Assembly: GCF_030286555.1 (NCBI RefSeq)
Contig: NZ_JASVWF010000003.1
Coordinates: 186,001-250,000 of the forward strand
Direction of reading: 5' to 3'
Length of the DNA: 64,000 nucleotides
Source of the DNA: Actinomycetospora termitidis
Lineage (GTDB): Bacteria; Actinomycetota; Actinomycetes; Mycobacteriales; Pseudonocardiaceae
The notes beneath the pieces are model-generated. The model saw only the letters and a program-made list of their open reading frames with translations, was not told the DNA's origin and did no database searches. Positions 1 to 9,136 of this stretch are shown here, piece by piece; the stretch's first letter is position 1, and each line of letters starts with the position of its first letter. The position numbers and the translations under genes were made by a program.

Positions 1-1
1 G

Positions 2-706
2 TCCGGTGAGGCGAAGTGGGGCCAGACCTCCGACGTCGTGCTGCTGCTGCCGCACGGCCACGAGGGTCAGGGCCCCGACCACACCTCGGGCCGCATCGAG
101 CGCTTCCTGCAGCTGTGCGCGGAGGGGTCGATGACGGTGGCGGTGCCGTCGTCGCCGTCGAACTACTTCCACCTGCTGCGCCGACACGCCACCGACGGGG
201 TCCGCCGCCCGCTCGTCGTCTTCACGCCGAAGTCGATGCTGCGCAACAAGGCCGCGGTCAGCCCGGTGGAGGAGTTCACGTCCGGGGGCTACCGCCCGGT
301 GCTCGACGACCCAACGTTCGCCGCGAACGACAAGGCCGCCACCGCCTCGAAGGTCCTGATGTGCGCCGGGAAGGTGTACTACGAGCTCGTGGCCGCCCGG
401 GAGAAGGCCGGTCGGACCGACGACATCGCGATCGTCCGGCTTGAGCAGCTCTACCCGGTCGCCGGCGACGAGATCTCCTCGATCATCGGCCGGTACCCGT
501 CGGCGAAGGAGATCGCCTGGGTTCAGGAGGAGCCGGCCAACCAGGGCGCGTGGCCGTTCCTCGGCCTCATGCTGCCGGAGAAGGTGGAGAGCCTGCGCGG
601 GCTGCGCCGCATCTCCCGCCGCCGCATGGCCGCGCCCGCGGCCGGCGTCGCGAAGGTGCACGAGGTGGAGCAGAAGGCGCTGATCGCCGAGGCGATCGAG
701 GGCTGA
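2..706 (+). CDS. kgd: 2-oxoglutarate dehydrogenase E1 / multifunctional 2-oxoglutarate decarboxylase, C-terminal part
   Basis: The 5' end lies outside the window; the reading frame is open from base 2 and ends at a TGA. The visible 234 residues are the C-terminal transketolase-like portion of the thiamine-diphosphate E1 enzyme that decarboxylates 2-oxoglutarate in the TCA cycle. Recognisable stretches include [18 protein letters not shown] near the start, [24 protein letters not shown] and [12 protein letters not shown], all typical of SucA/Kgd. In actinobacteria the protein is usually a fusion with an E2-like acyltransferase domain at the N-terminus, which cannot be seen here. A small DUF6104 gene follows after 5 bases. 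Identification is secure; whether it is the fused Kgd type is inferred from the lineage. Confidence 0.93.
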   Translation, partial: SGEAKWGQTSDVVLLLPHGHEGQGPDHTSGRIERFLQLCAEGSMTVAVPSSPSNYFHLLRRHATDGVRRPLVVFTPKSMLRNKAAVSPVEEFTSGGYRPVLDDPTFAANDKAATASKVLMCAGKVYYELVAAREKAGRTDDIAIVRLEQLYPVAGDEISSIIGRYPSAKEIAWVQEEPANQGAWPFLGLMLPEKVESLRGLRRISRRRMAAPAAGVAKVHEVEQKALIAEAIEG

Positions 707-711
707 TCCCC

Positions 712-891
712 GTGTACTTCACCGACCGCGGGATCGAGGAACTGGAGGACCGGCGGGGCGAGGAGGAGGTCAGCCTGGCGTGGCTGGCCGACCGCCTCCG
801 CGCCTTCGTCGACGCCCACCCCGAGCACGCCGGCGCCGCGGACCGCTTCGCGGTGTTCCTGGCGCGCGACGATTCCGACGACCCCGAATGA
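712..891 (+). CDS. DUF6104 family small protein
   Basis: A 59-residue acidic protein starting at GTG with YFTDRGIEELEDRRGEEE, which resembles the actinobacterial DUF6104 family (function unknown) commonly found directly after the 2-oxoglutarate dehydrogenase gene. It starts 5 bases after the kgd stop, so it is very probably co-transcribed and perhaps translationally coupled. It has no signal peptide or membrane segment. The sequence is predicted to be mostly helical, with a conserved-looking LAWLADRLRAFVDAHPE stretch. Its stop codon overlaps the left arm of a long hairpin that probably ends the transcript. Confidence 0.82.
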   Translation: MYFTDRGIEELEDRRGEEEVSLAWLADRLRAFVDAHPEHAGAADRFAVFLARDDSDDPE

Positions 892-940
892 ACGAACGGC
901 ACTCTCGCGCTCCTAGAAGCAGCGAGAGTGCCGTTCGTTC
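890..940. terminator. Bidirectional hairpin terminator between convergent genes
   Basis: Two perfect 19-base arms (890-908 and 922-940) flank a 13-base loop. The left arm begins GAACGAACGGCAC and ends CTCTCGC. The hairpin sits between the stop of the DUF6104 gene (+) and the stop of the transporter binding protein (-). There is no T-run, as is usual for actinobacterial hairpins. Confidence 0.75.
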
Positions 941-959
941 GTTCCGGTGACTGCTCCGA

Positions 960-1892
960 TCAGCCGATCCCGGCCGACGAGAGCCAGTCGCGGGCGACCT
1001 GCGCGGGGTCCGGCTTGTCCGGTGCATCGAGACGCTTGTTCAGGTCCGTCAGCGTCGCGGTGTCCATCTTCTGCGAGATCAGGTTCAGCACGTCGGTCAC
1101 GGCCGGGTTGCCGAGCTTCGACGCGTTGACCAGCGGCACCACCTGCTGCGCCGCGAAGTTCGACTTCGGGTCGGCGAGGATCACGAAGTCGTTGTTCGGG
1201 ATCGACGGGTCGGTGGTGAACAGGTCCGCCGCCTGGACCGAGCCGTCGCGCAGCGCGGCCACCGTCAGCGGGCCGCCGGCGTCGAGCGAGCGGAACTCCT
1301 TGAACGTGCAGCCGTAGGAGCGCTCGATGCCCGGGATGCCGTAGGGCCGGGTCTGGAACTCGGGCGGGCCGCCGAACACGACGGTGCCGCAGAGCGGTCC
1401 GAGCTGGTCCAGCGACGTGATGTTGTTCTGCGTCGCGAAGGCGCGGGTGACGACGACCGCGTCCTTGTCCTCGGCCGGGCTCGCCTGCAGCACCTTCAGC
1501 GACGGCGGCAGTTTCTGCTGCACCTGGGCGTACACGTCGGCCGGCGCGGTGGCCGTGGCCTGGCCGTCGAGGTACTGCAGCAGGTTGCCGGTGTACTCCG
1601 GCACGAGGTCGATCGACCCGTCGCGCAGGCCGGGGAAGTAGGTCTCCCGGCTGCCGATGCCGAACTGCCGCTCGACCTTCACGCCGCGGATCGACAGCGC
1701 GGTCGCGTAGATCTCGGCGAGCAGCCGGTTCTCGGTGAAGTTGGCCGAGCCGATCCGGAGGGTGTCGCCGGCGGCGGGCGGCTGCGGCTGGGAGGCCAGC
1801 GGGTCGCCCCCGCCACCGCCGCACGCGGCGACGAGGAGGGCGAGGGCGGCCAGGAATGCGGCCCCGAGGGCGCGGGTCGGTCTCACGGGCAT
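960..1892 (-). CDS. opuCC: Osmoprotectant (glycine betaine/choline type) ABC transporter substrate-binding lipoprotein
   Basis: 310 residues. An N-terminal lipoprotein signal peptide (AALALLVAAC, lipobox Cys about residue 24) is followed by a QAT/OpuAC-like periplasmic-binding fold. Family hallmarks include RIGSANFTENRLLAEIYA, LVPEYTGNLLQYL and AADLFTTDPSIPNNDFVIL. It should bind a quaternary-ammonium compatible solute outside the membrane and deliver it to the two permeases encoded just upstream. The ATG overlaps the upstream permease stop by one base (TGATG), so translation is coupled. It is the last gene of the four-gene operon. The exact ligand cannot be told from sequence by eye. Confidence 0.88.
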   Translation of the reverse strand: MPVRPTRALGAAFLAALALLVAACGGGGGDPLASQPQPPAAGDTLRIGSANFTENRLLAEIYATALSIRGVKVERQFGIGSRETYFPGLRDGSIDLVPEYTGNLLQYLDGQATATAPADVYAQVQQKLPPSLKVLQASPAEDKDAVVVTRAFATQNNITSLDQLGPLCGTVVFGGPPEFQTRPYGIPGIERSYGCTFKEFRSLDAGGPLTVAALRDGSVQAADLFTTDPSIPNNDFVILADPKSNFAAQQVVPLVNASKLGNPAVTDVLNLISQKMDTATLTDLNKRLDAPDKPDPAQVARDWLSSAGIG

Positions 1893-2584
1893 CAGCCTCC
1901 AGCGGTGACGGTGTCGGTTCGAGCGGGTTCCTGACGGCGGGTGCCGGGCGTGACCGCCCGCTGCAGGCCCTGCAGCGCGACCTCCAGCACGATCGCGAGG
2001 AGCGCGACGAGGATCGCCCCGCCCGCCATCTGCGTGAAGTCGCGCTGGGCCTGGCCGTCGACGATGTAGCGGCCGAGCCCGCCCAGGGAGACGAACGCGG
2101 CGATGGTGGCGGTGGCGACGACCTGCAGCACCGCGGTGCGCAGCCCGGCCACCATGAGCGGCAGCGCGTTCGGCAGCTCGACCTGGAACAGGATCTGGGA
2201 TTCGGTCATGCCGATGCCGCGGGCCGCGTCGACCGCGGCCGGGTCGACGCCGGAGATCCCGGAGTAGGTGCCGGCGAGCAGCGGCGGGATCGCGAGCAGC
2301 ATCAGGGCGAGCACCACAGGGGTCAGGCCCAGGCCGATGAGCAGCACGAACAGCACGAGGACGCCGAGCTCGGGCAGGGCGCGCAGCCCGTTGGCGAGCC
2401 CGACCACCAGCAGCCGGCCGCGTCCGGTGTGGCCGATGTAGAGGCCGAGCGGCACGGCGATCACGGCCCCGACCAGCACGGCGAGCGCGGTGTAGCCGAG
2501 GTGCTGGAGGAGCCGGGCGGGGATGCCGGTCGACGCGGACCACTGGGCGGGCGCGGAGAACCAGGCGACCAGCGAGGAGAGCAC
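1892..2584 (-). CDS. Osmoprotectant ABC transporter permease (second of two)
   Basis: 230 residues with a GTG start, 3 bases after the stop of the other permease. It is a BPD-type inner-membrane component with about five to six hydrophobic helices (for example LAVLVGAVIAVPLGLYIG and VLVLFVLLIGLGL). The EAA-like loop region DAARGIGMTESQILFQVELP contacts the ATPase. A polar tail rich in T and R follows the last helix. With the neighbouring permease it should form a heterodimeric channel of the OpuC/ProW class for compatible-solute uptake under osmotic stress. Confidence 0.87.
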   Translation of the reverse strand: MLSSLVAWFSAPAQWSASTGIPARLLQHLGYTALAVLVGAVIAVPLGLYIGHTGRGRLLVVGLANGLRALPELGVLVLFVLLIGLGLTPVVLALMLLAIPPLLAGTYSGISGVDPAAVDAARGIGMTESQILFQVELPNALPLMVAGLRTAVLQVVATATIAAFVSLGGLGRYIVDGQAQRDFTQMAGGAILVALLAIVLEVALQGLQRAVTPGTRRQEPARTDTVTAGG

Positions 2585-2587
2585 GGC

Positions 2588-3241
2588 TCACACCTCCACT
2601 GACGACGTCGGCCGGGCCACGCGACGGTTCCAGGGCGCGAGCAGGCGCCCGACGAGCACCCACAGCGCGTCGAACAGCAGCGCCAGGATCACGATCGCGA
2701 GCAGCCCGAACACGATCTGCGCGGTGTAGAAGCGTTCGAAGCCCTGGGTGAACAGGGCCCCCAGCGCGCCCTGACCGATGATGGCGCCCACCGCGACCAG
2801 GCTGAACGAGCTCACGGTCGCCACCCGCATGCCGGCGACGAGCACCGGCACCGCGAGGGGCAGCTGGACACCGACGAGCAGGCCGAGCGGGCGGTAGCCC
2901 ATCGCCACACCCGCCGTCATGACCTCGGAGGGGACCTCGTCCAGGCCGTCGACGACGCTGCGCACGAGCAGTGCGACGGCGTAGACCGTCAGCGCGACGG
3001 CGACGTTGACCGGGTCCAGGATCCGGGTGCCGAGCAGGATCGGCATGACGACGAACAGCGCGAGCGAGGGGATCGTGTAGAGCACGCCGGTGAGCGGCAG
3101 CAGGATGCGGCGCGCCCCACGGGAACGCCACGCCCACCAGCCCAGCGGCAGGCTGATCACCAGCCCCAGCAGGACCGGGACGAGGGCCAGGACGATGTGC
3201 TCGGCCGCGAGGGGCAGGACGTCCTCCCCGAACAGCCTCAC
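2588..3241 (-). CDS. Osmoprotectant ABC transporter permease (first of two)
   Basis: 217 residues, starting at a GTG that overlaps the ATPase stop (GTGA). The open frame continues further upstream, but that part is antisense-shadow composition, and the overlap start fits the family length. It is a ProW-like permease with hydrophobic helices such as HIVLALVPVLLGLVISLPL and VLYTIPSLALFVVMPILL. The cytoplasmic EAA-type loop is around GVAMGYRPLGLLVGVQLPLA. It pairs with the permease downstream. The gene lies between the ATPase and the second permease in a tightly overlapping operon. Confidence 0.88.
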   Translation of the reverse strand: MRLFGEDVLPLAAEHIVLALVPVLLGLVISLPLGWWAWRSRGARRILLPLTGVLYTIPSLALFVVMPILLGTRILDPVNVAVALTVYAVALLVRSVVDGLDEVPSEVMTAGVAMGYRPLGLLVGVQLPLAVPVLVAGMRVATVSSFSLVAVGAIIGQGALGALFTQGFERFYTAQIVFGLLAIVILALLFDALWVLVGRLLAPWNRRVARPTSSVEV

Positions 3242-4287
3242 CGATCGCCCCCGTCGGCCGGCTCCAGGGCGTCCGTCCGGTGCAGCAGCGTGATCACGGC
3301 CTCGGGCTCGATCCCGCCGAGGACCCGGCCGTCGTCGTCCACGGCCACGCCGCGCCCGGCGGGCGAGCTCAGCGCCGCGTCCAGCGCGCTGCGCAGCGAG
3401 GCGCCCTCCTGGTGCACGGTGCCGAGAGCCACCCGGTCGCCGCCCTGCCGCCATCCGGTGGGGCGGCCGTCGTCGTCCACGACGAGCAGCCAGCCGTCAC
3501 CCGTCGTCGGGAAGGTGGAGAGCGCGAGCGAGCCCGCGCCGACGAACTGCAGCCGGCGGTAGCCGCGGTCACGGCCGACGAAGCCTGCGACGAAGTCGTC
3601 GACGGGCGCGGCGAGCAGCTCCGACGGCGGCGCGAACTGGGCGAGGGTGCCGCCCACGCGCAGCACCGCGACCATGTCGCCGAGGCGGATCGCCTCGTCG
3701 ATGTCGTGGGTGACGAAGAGGATCGTGCGGCCGAGCTCGGACTGCAGGCGCAGCAGCTCGTCCTGCAGGTCCGCGCGCACCACCGGGTCGACCGCGGAGA
3801 ACGGCTCGTCCATCAGCAGCACGGGTGCGTCACCGGCCAGGGCACGGGCGACGCCGACGCGCTGCTGCTGCCCGCCCGAGAGCTGCGCCGGGTAGCGGCC
3901 GCCGACGCGGGGGTCGAGCCCGACGCGTTCGAGCAGCTCCCCGGCCTGCCTCCGGGCCTCCGCGCGCCCGCGCCCGAGCAGGACGGGCACCGTCGCGATG
4001 TTGTCGATCACCGACCGGTGCGGGAAGAGCCCGGCGTTCTGGATGACGTAGCCGATGCCGCGGCGCAGGGTCGGCGGGTCCTGCGTGGACACGTCCACCC
4101 CGTCCAGCCGGACCGTTCCCGACGACGGGTCCACCATCCGGTTGACCATCCGGAGCGTCGTCGTCTTGCCGCAGCCCGACGGCCCCACGAGGACCGTGAT
4201 CTCACCCTCGCGGGCGGTCAGCGACAACGACTGCAGGGCGACGGTGCCGTCGGCGTAGGCCTTGTGCACTTCGGAGAACTCGATCAC
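3238..4287 (-). CDS. opuCA: Osmoprotectant ABC transporter ATP-binding protein with CBS region
   Basis: 349 residues. Walker A GPSGCGKT (residues 35-42), Q-loop Q83, signature LSGGQ (136-140), Walker B LLMDEP (157-162) and switch His194 are all intact, so it should be an active ATPase energising uptake of osmoprotectants. After about residue 235 comes a C-terminal region with a CBS-like segment (VDDDGRPTGW, VDDDGRVLGG); in OpuCA/ProV relatives this senses ionic strength or nucleotides. It is the first gene of the operon and transcribes into two permeases and the binding protein. Two copies of an iterated 15-bp DNA motif lie inside it, at 3499 and 4116. Confidence 0.92.
   Translation of the reverse strand: MIEFSEVHKAYADGTVALQSLSLTAREGEITVLVGPSGCGKTTTLRMVNRMVDPSSGTVRLDGVDVSTQDPPTLRRGIGYVIQNAGLFPHRSVIDNIATVPVLLGRGRAEARRQAGELLERVGLDPRVGGRYPAQLSGGQQQRVGVARALAGDAPVLLMDEPFSAVDPVVRADLQDELLRLQSELGRTILFVTHDIDEAIRLGDMVAVLRVGGTLAQFAPPSELLAAPVDDFVAGFVGRDRGYRRLQFVGAGSLALSTFPTTGDGWLLVVDDDGRPTGWRQGGDRVALGTVHQEGASLRSALDAALSSPAGRGVAVDDDGRVLGGIEPEAVITLLHRTDALEPADGGDR
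3499..3513 (-). repeat. Iterated motif TTCCCGACGNCGGGT, exact copy
   Basis: Inside the ATPase gene, where it is read as Phe-Pro-Thr-Thr-Gly. The middle base on the motif strand is A. Confidence 0.7.
4116..4130 (+). repeat. Iterated motif TTCCCGACGNCGGGT, exact copy
   Basis: Second copy in the ATPase gene, on the opposite strand to the one at 3499, so it is read in a different way by the same gene. Confidence 0.7.
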
Positions 4288-4400
4288 CGCAGTGCTTCCT
4301 CCGCGGTCCAGGGCGGCGCCTCGTCGGCCGCCTGGGTCGCAGCACCGTAACCGAACGACGGGGACACCGCGCGAGAGAACGCCGCGCGGGAGAACGCCGA

Positions 4401-7400
4401 TCAGGAGGCGTCGGCCACGTCCGGGGCGATCGGGCCGCGGGCGAGGACCTCCGCGAGCTTCGGGCCGGGCATCGCCCGGGCGAACAGCCAGCCCTGGTAG
4501 GCGTCCACGCCCAGGTCACGCAGCACCGCGAACTGGTCGGCGTCCTCGACGCCCTCGGCCACGCAGGTCTGGCCGATCGCGGCGGCGAGCTCCACGACCG
4601 CGCGGGCCACGGCCCGGTCGGACTCGCCGGTCGCGACCCCGCGGACGAAGCCCCGGTCGAGCTTGACGATCTGCGCGGGCAGACCGGTCAGGCGCGACAG
4701 CGAGGAGTAGCCGGTGCCGAAGTCGTCCACCGCGAACCGCACGCCCGCCGCGATCAGCTCGTTCATCTCCCGCAGCGTCGAGGGCGGCAGGTCGGCCAGG
4801 CAGGTCTCCACCAGCTCGAGCACCAGCCGGTCCCACGGCAGCCCGGCCTCCGTCACCGCCTCGTGCACCGTCGCGAGGAAGTCCGGGTCGCCGGGGAGCA
4901 GCCCGGCCAGGTTCACCGCGACCGAGGCGGCCGGTCGGTCGCCGTGGGCGGGCCAGGTCGCGGCCTCGCGCACGGCCGCCCGCAGCACCCAGCGGTCGAG
5001 GTCGCCGAGCAGGTCGGCGGCCTCCGCGATCGGCAGGAACTTGTCCGGAAAGATCAGGCCGTGCTCGGGGTGCTGCCAGCGCACCAGGGCCTCGGCGGTC
5101 TGCACGCACCCGTCGGGGCCGACGACCGGCTGGAAGTGCAGCACCAGCTCGTCGTTGACCATCGCCTGGCGCAGCTGGGACTCCAGGCGCAGCGCCTCGT
5201 CCGCCCCGCGCATGATCGCCTCGTCGGCGAGGGCGACCCGGTTGCTGCCGCTCTTGGCCTCGAACAGGGCGGCGTCGGCGAAGCGGATGAGGTCGCCGGT
5301 CGCGGGGTGGTCGGGGGTGTCCGGCTCGTCGGCGTCGCCGTGCGCCGCGGCGAGGACCTGCTCGACGGGGTCGGCGTACGGGTCGATCTCGGCGGTGCCG
5401 GTCGTGGCGGGCAGGCCGAGCGCGGCGCCGACGGCGGCCCCGATCGTGGCCGACACGCGGACCAGCTGGCCGTGCACCGGCACCGCGGTGCGCAGCAGCT
5501 TCGCGACGAGGTCGGTCAGCGCGTCCAGCCCGCCGTGGGCGTCCACGTCGGCGCAGACGACGACGAACTCGTCGCCGGAGTGACGGGTCGCGGTGCAGCC
5601 GGGCGGCAGCCCCTCGCGCAGCCGGTCGGCGAGCCAGACCAGCAGCTCGTCACCGGCGTCGTGGCCCAGCGAGTCGTTGACCCGCTTGAAGTTGTCGAGG
5701 TCGCAGAACAGCACGGCCGTCCGGCGCGCCGAGGGGCCCGAGAGCAGGTGGGACACCGCGCGCGTCAGGGCCCGGCGGTTGGGGAGGCCGGTCAGCTCGT
5801 CGTGCATCGCCTGGTGGCGCAGCGACGCCTCGACGCGGCGGTTCTCCGTGACGTCGGTGAAGACGACGAGGTGGGTCGCGCGCCCGGCGTCGTCGACCGA
5901 GACCGACACGTGCAGCTCGCACCACACGGGGTCGGTGACGTCGCCGCGGGCCCCGCGCTCGCGGCGGCGCAGCGCGCGGGCGGTGCACGACCAGCTGATC
6001 GAGCCCGCCGACCCGGCGGGCCGCGCGAGCAGCGGGGTCGGCATGCCGACCGTGTCGGACCCGAGCTCGGCGTCGAGGTCCAGCAGCTCGTCGGCGCGGC
6101 GGCCGCGCAGCGCCTCCTGCCCCTCGCCGAGCAGCCGGCACAGCGACTGGTTGGCCTGCACGAGCCGCTCGTGGTCGTCGAAGATCGCGACCCCGACCGG
6201 TGCGACCGCCAGCAGGTCGGTGAACCGCTGGGTCGAGGTCCGCAGCCGCGTCTCCATCGCCCGGCGCTCGGTGACGTCCTCCACCGACCCCGAGACGACG
6301 AGGCGGCGCCCGACCGTCGTCCGCTCCGCGCGCACGTGGAGCAGGCGGGAGGGGTCGTGGGCGGGGCGCAGCTCGAGGTCGAGCCGGGCGCCGGTGTCGA
6401 CCATGGCCGTCCAGCGCGCCCACACCTGCGGCCGGTCCATGGGGTGGACGCACTCGGCGACCACGTCGCGGGTGAGCGGCCCGACACCCGGCAGGCCGAA
6501 GAGGGTGCGTGCCACCGAGGACACCGACCAGGTATCGGCGGTCCGGTCGAGTTCCCAGGACCCGACGCCGGCGAGGCGCGTCAGCCCCTCCAGGCGGCGG
6601 CGCTCGTCGGCGACGGCCGCGTCGACGGTGCGCCGCACGTGCTCGGGGCCACCGAGGTCGCTGACGTCGACCGCGACGAGCGCACGGTGGGTGGTACCGG
6701 GCAGCTGGTTCCACCGGAGCAGGCGCACCGGCACGGACGCGCCGCCGCGGCGCCGGACCTCGCCGGACCCGCCGGAGCCGTTCGTCACGACGAGCGAGTC
6801 CACCGGCCGCCCCGTCATCTCCGCGACCGGCGTGCCCGTGAGGCGGGCGAACTCCCGTGAGGCGGTGACGACGAGGCCGTCGCCGTCGAAGACCACGGCG
6901 GGGCCGTCGGGGAGCAGGTCGAGCAGGGGGTCGGTCCGGCCCGGAGCCGGGATCGGGGTCGCCGCGACGGTGGCGGCCTCGACCGGGCTGGCGGCCGGGC
7001 CGTGGCCGGGGGTCGGAACGGCGGCCCGGGTGACCGCGGGCAGGGGCACGGAGGGCGTCCGTGGGCGCGGGCTGGGGGTCGGACCGGTGCTCGGGGTCGG
7101 ACCGGTGCTCGGGGTCGCCGGGGCGCCTGGACGCGGCGCCTCCGCGCGCGCCGGGCGGGCGCGGGGCACGGTCGGCAGCGTGTCGGCCTCGCACCGGCCG
7201 GCGCCGTCGGAGGAGGACTCGGTGCGGGTCTCGCTGCGGGCGTCGGAGCGGCCCTCGGTACGGGCGTCGGTGCGGGTCTCGGAGCGGCCTTCGGTGCGGG
7301 TCTCGGAGCGGCCTTCGGTGCGGGTCTCCGTGCGGGACGGTTCGGAGCGGGTCGGAGCGGGCACCTGCTCGCCGACGAGGCCGGGCGTGGCGACGTCCGA

Positions 7401-7487
7401 CGCCTCGGGCGCGGTGGCGTCCGTGGCGTCGGAGGCCTCCGCCACCCGCACCACGGCGAGTCGCGGCATCCGCCTGGCTCCGTTCAC
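4401..7487 (-). CDS. PAS-GGDEF-EAL cyclic-di-GMP turnover protein
   Basis: About 1028 residues from a GTG at 7487, preceded by AAGGGGA seven bases upstream; an internal ATG six codons later is an alternative. The N-terminal 230 residues are low complexity, with an eight-residue TRTEGRSE-type repeat followed by a Pro/Thr/Ala-rich stretch. Two or three PAS-like modules follow. The GGDEF domain (motif SGDEF near residue 637, FCDLDNFKRVNDSLGHD) and the EAL domain (EALVRW near 796, DDFGTGYSS near 922) both keep key catalytic residues. It could therefore make and degrade c-di-GMP. No clear membrane segment is visible, so it is probably a cytoplasmic sensor. It is monocistronic. Confidence 0.9.
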   Translation of the reverse strand: MNGARRMPRLAVVRVAEASDATDATAPEASDVATPGLVGEQVPAPTRSEPSRTETRTEGRSETRTEGRSETRTDARTEGRSDARSETRTESSSDGAGRCEADTLPTVPRARPARAEAPRPGAPATPSTGPTPSTGPTPSPRPRTPSVPLPAVTRAAVPTPGHGPAASPVEAATVAATPIPAPGRTDPLLDLLPDGPAVVFDGDGLVVTASREFARLTGTPVAEMTGRPVDSLVVTNGSGGSGEVRRRGGASVPVRLLRWNQLPGTTHRALVAVDVSDLGGPEHVRRTVDAAVADERRRLEGLTRLAGVGSWELDRTADTWSVSSVARTLFGLPGVGPLTRDVVAECVHPMDRPQVWARWTAMVDTGARLDLELRPAHDPSRLLHVRAERTTVGRRLVVSGSVEDVTERRAMETRLRTSTQRFTDLLAVAPVGVAIFDDHERLVQANQSLCRLLGEGQEALRGRRADELLDLDAELGSDTVGMPTPLLARPAGSAGSISWSCTARALRRRERGARGDVTDPVWCELHVSVSVDDAGRATHLVVFTDVTENRRVEASLRHQAMHDELTGLPNRRALTRAVSHLLSGPSARRTAVLFCDLDNFKRVNDSLGHDAGDELLVWLADRLREGLPPGCTATRHSGDEFVVVCADVDAHGGLDALTDLVAKLLRTAVPVHGQLVRVSATIGAAVGAALGLPATTGTAEIDPYADPVEQVLAAAHGDADEPDTPDHPATGDLIRFADAALFEAKSGSNRVALADEAIMRGADEALRLESQLRQAMVNDELVLHFQPVVGPDGCVQTAEALVRWQHPEHGLIFPDKFLPIAEAADLLGDLDRWVLRAAVREAATWPAHGDRPAASVAVNLAGLLPGDPDFLATVHEAVTEAGLPWDRLVLELVETCLADLPPSTLREMNELIAAGVRFAVDDFGTGYSSLSRLTGLPAQIVKLDRGFVRGVATGESDRAVARAVVELAAAIGQTCVAEGVEDADQFAVLRDLGVDAYQGWLFARAMPGPKLAEVLARGPIAPDVADAS
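7219..7345. repeat. Minisatellite in the GGDEF-EAL gene
   Basis: Imperfect tandem repeats of about 24 bases built from TCGGTGCGGGTC and TCGGAGCGGCCT. They encode the T/R/E/S repeat near the protein N-terminus. Units keep the frame, so copy-number change would alter the length of the disordered tail only. Confidence 0.75.
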
Positions 7488-7900
7488 GCGATCGTCCCCT
7501 TCACCGGCGGTGCTCCTCCGACCCGATCGGGCCGGACTGACCGCCTCCTGATCACCGCAACGAAGGAGACCCCGTCGGGGTCCGGGCACATCACCCCGTC
7601 GGGTGTCTCAAGGCGCCGACCGAGCCGTCTCACGCGGTCGCGTGCATCAAGTCCGGCGCATCTGTCTCAACACGGACGATGAACGGTTGGGGCACGGCAC
7701 GTGAGAGCGACGAACGGCACAGATCCGATGGCGTGTCGCACGACCGGAGGCCGATTCACTCAGACGCGCGACGACTCTCACGATCCGTACGAGACCGGCC
7801 GCGTCAGCGGTCGGCGACGAGCCGCGACCGGTACCCGCCCCCCGATCGGTTCACACCTGATCACCCGGAAGTCCGTGCCGTTCGTCGTCCGTGATCCCGC
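7488..7900. other. 413-base intergenic region with a 13-base inverted repeat
   Basis: No convincing gene. It holds the promoter region of the GGDEF-EAL gene and lies beyond the 3' end of the malic enzyme gene. A perfect inverted repeat, CGACGAACGGCAC at 7708-7720 and its complement at 7875-7887, is separated by about 150 bases. It shares the ACGAACGGCAC word with the hairpin at 890-940. Confidence 0.5.
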
Positions 7901-9136
7901 TCACCCGTCGGTGGCGACCTCGGCCACGTGCGTGCGCACCACCCCGTCGGCACCCGCTGCCTTCGCCACCGCGGCGGCGACCGCGGGCGCGACGCGCGGG
8001 TCGAGGGCGCTCGGGACGATGTGGTCGACCCCGAGTTCCTCGGAGGCGATGGCGAAGATGGCGTCGGCCGCGGCGAGCTTCATGTGCTCGGTGATCCGGC
8101 GGGCCGAGGCGTCGAGGGCCCCGGCGAACACCCCGGGGAACGCCAGCACGTTGTTGATCTGGTTGGGGTAGTCGCTGCGCCCGGTCGCGACGACGGACGC
8201 GTGCCGCCGTGCCACGGCGGGGTCGATCTCGGGGTCGGGGTTGGAGAGCGCGAAGACGATCGCGTCGTCGGCCATCGACTCGATGACCGACTCGGGCACC
8301 GTCGAGCCGGAGAGCCCGAGGAAGACGTCCGCATCCGCCAGCGCCGTCGTCAGGTCCCCGCGCAGCCCGCGCGGGTTGGTCTGCTCGGCGAGGGCGTACT
8401 TCGCGACGTTCATGTTCTCGCGGCCGGTGTGGATCACCCCGCGCGAGTCGAGCACGGTCACGTCCTCGACGCCCGCCTCGAGCAGGATCTTCGCGCAGGC
8501 CACCCCGGAGGCTCCCGCACCGGAGACGACCACCTTGAGCGGCTCCAGGTCCCGCCCCAGCGCAGCCGCCGCTCCGCGCAGCGCCGCGAGCACGACGATC
8601 GCGGTGCCGTGCTGGTCGTCGTGCATGACAGGGCAGTCGAGCGCCTCGATGAGCCGGCGCTCGATCTCGAAGCAGCGCGGCGCCGCGATGTCCTCGAGGT
8701 TCACCGCGCCGAAGCTCGGGCGCAGGTGCACCAGGGTCTCGACGATCTCGTCCACGTCCGTGGTGTCGAGCACCAGCGGGATCGAGTCCAGGTCGGCGAA
8801 CGCCTTGAACAGGGCCGACTTGCCCTCCATCACCGGCAGCGAGGCCCGCGGGCCGATGTCACCGAGGCCCAGGACGGCGGTGCCGTCGCTGACCACGGCC
8901 ACGAGCCGGTGGGTCCAGGTGTAGCGGGCGGTGAGGGCGGCGTCGTCGGCGATCGCGCGACTGACCTTCGCGACCCCGGGCGTGTACGCGATCGACAGGT
9001 CCCGACGCCCGCCCAGCGCGACCGTCGGGGCGATGGAGAGCTTGCCGCCCTCGTGCGGGACGAAGATGTCGTCGTCGGTGAGGTCGCGGCCGCTCGTGTC
9101 GGCCGCGGTGCCGGTCTCGGAGCTCGTGCTGCTCAC
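7901..9136 (-). CDS. NAD(P)-dependent malic enzyme
   Basis: 411 residues from a GTG preceded by AGGAGG at ideal spacing. This is the short bacterial malic enzyme (malate to pyruvate plus CO2), with no phosphotransacetylase extension. Signatures include SIAYTPGVA, VSDGTAVLGLGDIGP, MEGKSALFKAFADLD (catalytic Lys), NLEDIAAPRCFEIE (metal ligands), MHDDQHGTAIV and the dinucleotide-binding GAGASGVACAKILLEAG. ALSNPDPEI and FPGVFAGALD in the C-terminal half are also conserved. Cofactor preference cannot be decided by eye. Upstream is a divergent epimerase-like gene about 250 bases away. Confidence 0.93.
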   Translation of the reverse strand: MSSTSSETGTAADTSGRDLTDDDIFVPHEGGKLSIAPTVALGGRRDLSIAYTPGVAKVSRAIADDAALTARYTWTHRLVAVVSDGTAVLGLGDIGPRASLPVMEGKSALFKAFADLDSIPLVLDTTDVDEIVETLVHLRPSFGAVNLEDIAAPRCFEIERRLIEALDCPVMHDDQHGTAIVVLAALRGAAAALGRDLEPLKVVVSGAGASGVACAKILLEAGVEDVTVLDSRGVIHTGRENMNVAKYALAEQTNPRGLRGDLTTALADADVFLGLSGSTVPESVIESMADDAIVFALSNPDPEIDPAVARRHASVVATGRSDYPNQINNVLAFPGVFAGALDASARRITEHMKLAAADAIFAIASEELGVDHIVPSALDPRVAPAVAAAVAKAAGADGVVRTHVAEVATDG

